DNA of 64,000 nt, from positions 3,346,112 through 3,410,111 of the forward strand of contig NZ_CP027295.1 of the NCBI RefSeq assembly GCF_005490785.1. Reading direction: 5' to 3'. Below are positions 62,876-64,000 of the stretch, piece after piece; the stretch's first letter is position 1, and each line of letters opens with the position of its first letter. Position numbers and translations under genes: made by a program. Under the pieces are notes generated by a model. The model was not told where the DNA came from and did not search any database. It saw nothing but the letters and a program-made list of their open reading frames with translations. The stretch comes from Brachybacterium sp. SGAir0954 (GTDB lineage: Bacteria > Actinomycetota > Actinomycetes > Actinomycetales > Dermabacteraceae).

Positions 62876-63841
62876 TCAGCCGCGCGGCGCCGCGATCATC
62901 CCGCTGAGCCGCTCCAGCCACTCGTGGGCCTCGTCGTAGGTCTCGTCGGCGAAGTCCTCCCGCACCTCCGTGCGCTCCCCGTCCACCCGCGGGTAGGAGC
63001 CGAGGTAGTGGACGACGGGGCACATGCGGTGCAGGGAGCGCAGCGCGGCCGCGACCCGGCGGTCCTCGAGGTGGCCCTCGAGGTCGATCGAGAAGGAGTA
63101 CCGGCCCAGGAAGTCGCCGATCGGCCGCGACTCGATGCGGGACATGTTCACGCCGTTCGCGCTGAGCATCTCGAGCGCCTCGAGCAGCGCGCCGGAGCGG
63201 TTGTGGGGCAGCTGGACGACGATCGTGGTCTTGTCCGCGCCGGTGCGGGCGGGGATCCGGCCCTCACGGGTGACGAGCACGAAGCGGGTCTGCGCGCCGG
63301 CGGTGTCCTCGATGCCGTCGGCGAGGATCTCGAGGCCGAAGTGCTCCGCCGCGAGGCGCGAGCAGACGGCCGCGCGGCCGCGGGCCTGCTCCGGGGCCGC
63401 CTCGGCGAGGTCGCGCGCGGCGGCGGCCGTCGAGGAGGAGGTCGCGACGCGCGCGGCGGGGACGTGCGTGCGCAGCCAGCCCTGCACCTGCGCCTGCGCA
63501 TGGGGATGGGAGGAGATCGTCGTGAGCTCCTCCAGCGCGATCGGCTCCCGCGCGGCGAGGACGAAGCTGATGAGCACCACCTGCTCGGCGACGATCGTGA
63601 TCGAGTCCGTCGCGGCGAGCACGTCGAGGGTGCCGGAGACCCCGCCCTCGACGGAGTTCTCGATGGGGGCCATGAGCGCGTCGATGTCCCCGGCGAGCAG
63701 GTCGGTGGTCGCCGTCGCGACGGAGGAGAAGGGCACCATCGTCACCTCGGCCGGGTCAGCGACCGGGGTGGGGCCCTCGAAGGCCTGCAGCAGCGCCTGG
63801 TGGGTGAAGGTGGTCTCGGGGCCCAGGAATCCGTAGCGCAT
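62876..63841 (-). CDS. pheA: Prephenate dehydratase with C-terminal ACT domain
   Basis: A 321-aa enzyme of phenylalanine synthesis that converts prephenate to phenylpyruvate. The catalytic domain starts at MRYGFLGPETTFTHQALL. It has IENSVEGGVSGTLD, and the catalytic TRF is in AGAQTRFVLV. An ACT domain (about 215-285, containing LPHNRSGALLEALEML and IESRPIG) binds phenylalanine for feedback inhibition. No chorismate mutase domain is fused. The ATG at 63841 has TACGCT (63854-63849 on the minus strand) 7 nt upstream and is probably leaderless. Confidence 0.95.
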   Translation of the reverse strand: MRYGFLGPETTFTHQALLQAFEGPTPVADPAEVTMVPFSSVATATTDLLAGDIDALMAPIENSVEGGVSGTLDVLAATDSITIVAEQVVLISFVLAAREPIALEELTTISSHPHAQAQVQGWLRTHVPAARVATSSSTAAAARDLAEAAPEQARGRAAVCSRLAAEHFGLEILADGIEDTAGAQTRFVLVTREGRIPARTGADKTTIVVQLPHNRSGALLEALEMLSANGVNMSRIESRPIGDFLGRYSFSIDLEGHLEDRRVAAALRSLHRMCPVVHYLGSYPRVDGERTEVREDFADETYDEAHEWLERLSGMIAAPRG

Positions 63842-64000
63842 GACCTGGAGCGTATCGGTCCGCCGCGGCCGGGCCGGTGCCCGACCGCAGGCCGGTCGCG
63901 GCCGGCGGGCGTCGTCCGGTCCCGGGATCTCCCCCACTCCTCCTCGGCGTCGTCACCGCTGGTCCAGGGGCGGGCACGGCTGCGCCCGTACGATCGATCC
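63842..64000. other. Upstream region of pheA at the window end
   Basis: Apart from the pheA -10 box (63849-63854) no gene or signal is recognised; it likely holds the start of the next gene's control region. Confidence 0.3.

Overview
This window is a continuous piece of a very GC-rich chromosome with dense, mostly unidirectional gene blocks and few spacers. The gene content is actinobacterial: Tat/lipoprotein sugar-binding protein, phosphoenolpyruvate carboxylase, PTS enzymes with a mannitol operon, leaderless promoters with TANNNT -10 boxes. It best fits Micrococcales, and Dermabacteraceae such as Brachybacterium would be my guess. The genus assignment is inference from overall character, not from a marker gene. 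No rRNA, CRISPR array, intact insertion sequence or prophage was seen. Two tRNA-Ser genes (anticodons GCU and UGA) are present.

Layout. 1-2752: end of a sugar ABC-transporter operon (permease C-terminus, Tat lipoprotein binding protein) convergent with a ROK-family regulator. 2811-12395: M3 metallopeptidase, small hypothetical and membrane proteins, a DUF47/Pit phosphate-uptake pair with its own promoter, and phosphoglucomutase. 12673-18273: a secreted Ser/Thr-rich mucin-like protein, low-molecular-weight tyrosine phosphatase, two GNAT acetyltransferases, an App1-type phosphatase and an aldo/keto reductase. 18274-25028: a molybdenum hydroxylase operon (2Fe-2S, FAD and Mo subunits plus a MobA/MocA-like nucleotidyltransferase) facing an XdhC maturation factor. 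This block is flanked on both sides by stretches of about 650 bp that look like decayed genes. 25029-33825: phosphoenolpyruvate carboxylase, tRNA-Ser, peroxiredoxin, HAD phosphatase, two-RCK potassium channel, DUF6328 protein, BioY and an M50-like peptidase, all on the minus strand. 33974-41148: SulP transporter, short UvrA-like ATPase, aminoglycoside-phosphotransferase-fold kinase, monooxygenase-fold protein, DUF1684 protein and a DedA/TVP38 protein.

41304-49882 is a PTS region: mtlA-mtlD-ptsH on the plus strand and ptsI on the minus strand. Between ptsH and ptsI sits a GntR regulator / NCS1 permease / flavin-reductase module with a perfect 14-bp palindrome in its promoter. 50081-53069 holds the second tRNA-Ser, a hexapeptide acetyltransferase and two medium-chain dehydrogenases. 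53280-57847 is the most interesting locus: a processive membrane GT2 synthase, a HlyD-like periplasmic-adaptor-fold protein and a family 81 beta-1,3-glucanase lipoprotein in one tight operon, which I read as a beta-1,3-glucan (curdlan-like) synthesis and trimming system. 57866-64000: HAD phosphatase, seryl-tRNA synthetase, a GntR regulator and a membrane protein in one overlapping operon with a probable operator, then a diacylglycerol-kinase-like protein and prephenate dehydratase.

Across the window at least a dozen genes have a TANNNT-type -10 box 6-7 nt before the start codon, pointing to widespread leaderless transcription. Three leadered promoters (phosphate operon, tRNA-Ser, mtlA) share a recognisable -35, an 18-bp spacer and a TANNNT -10.
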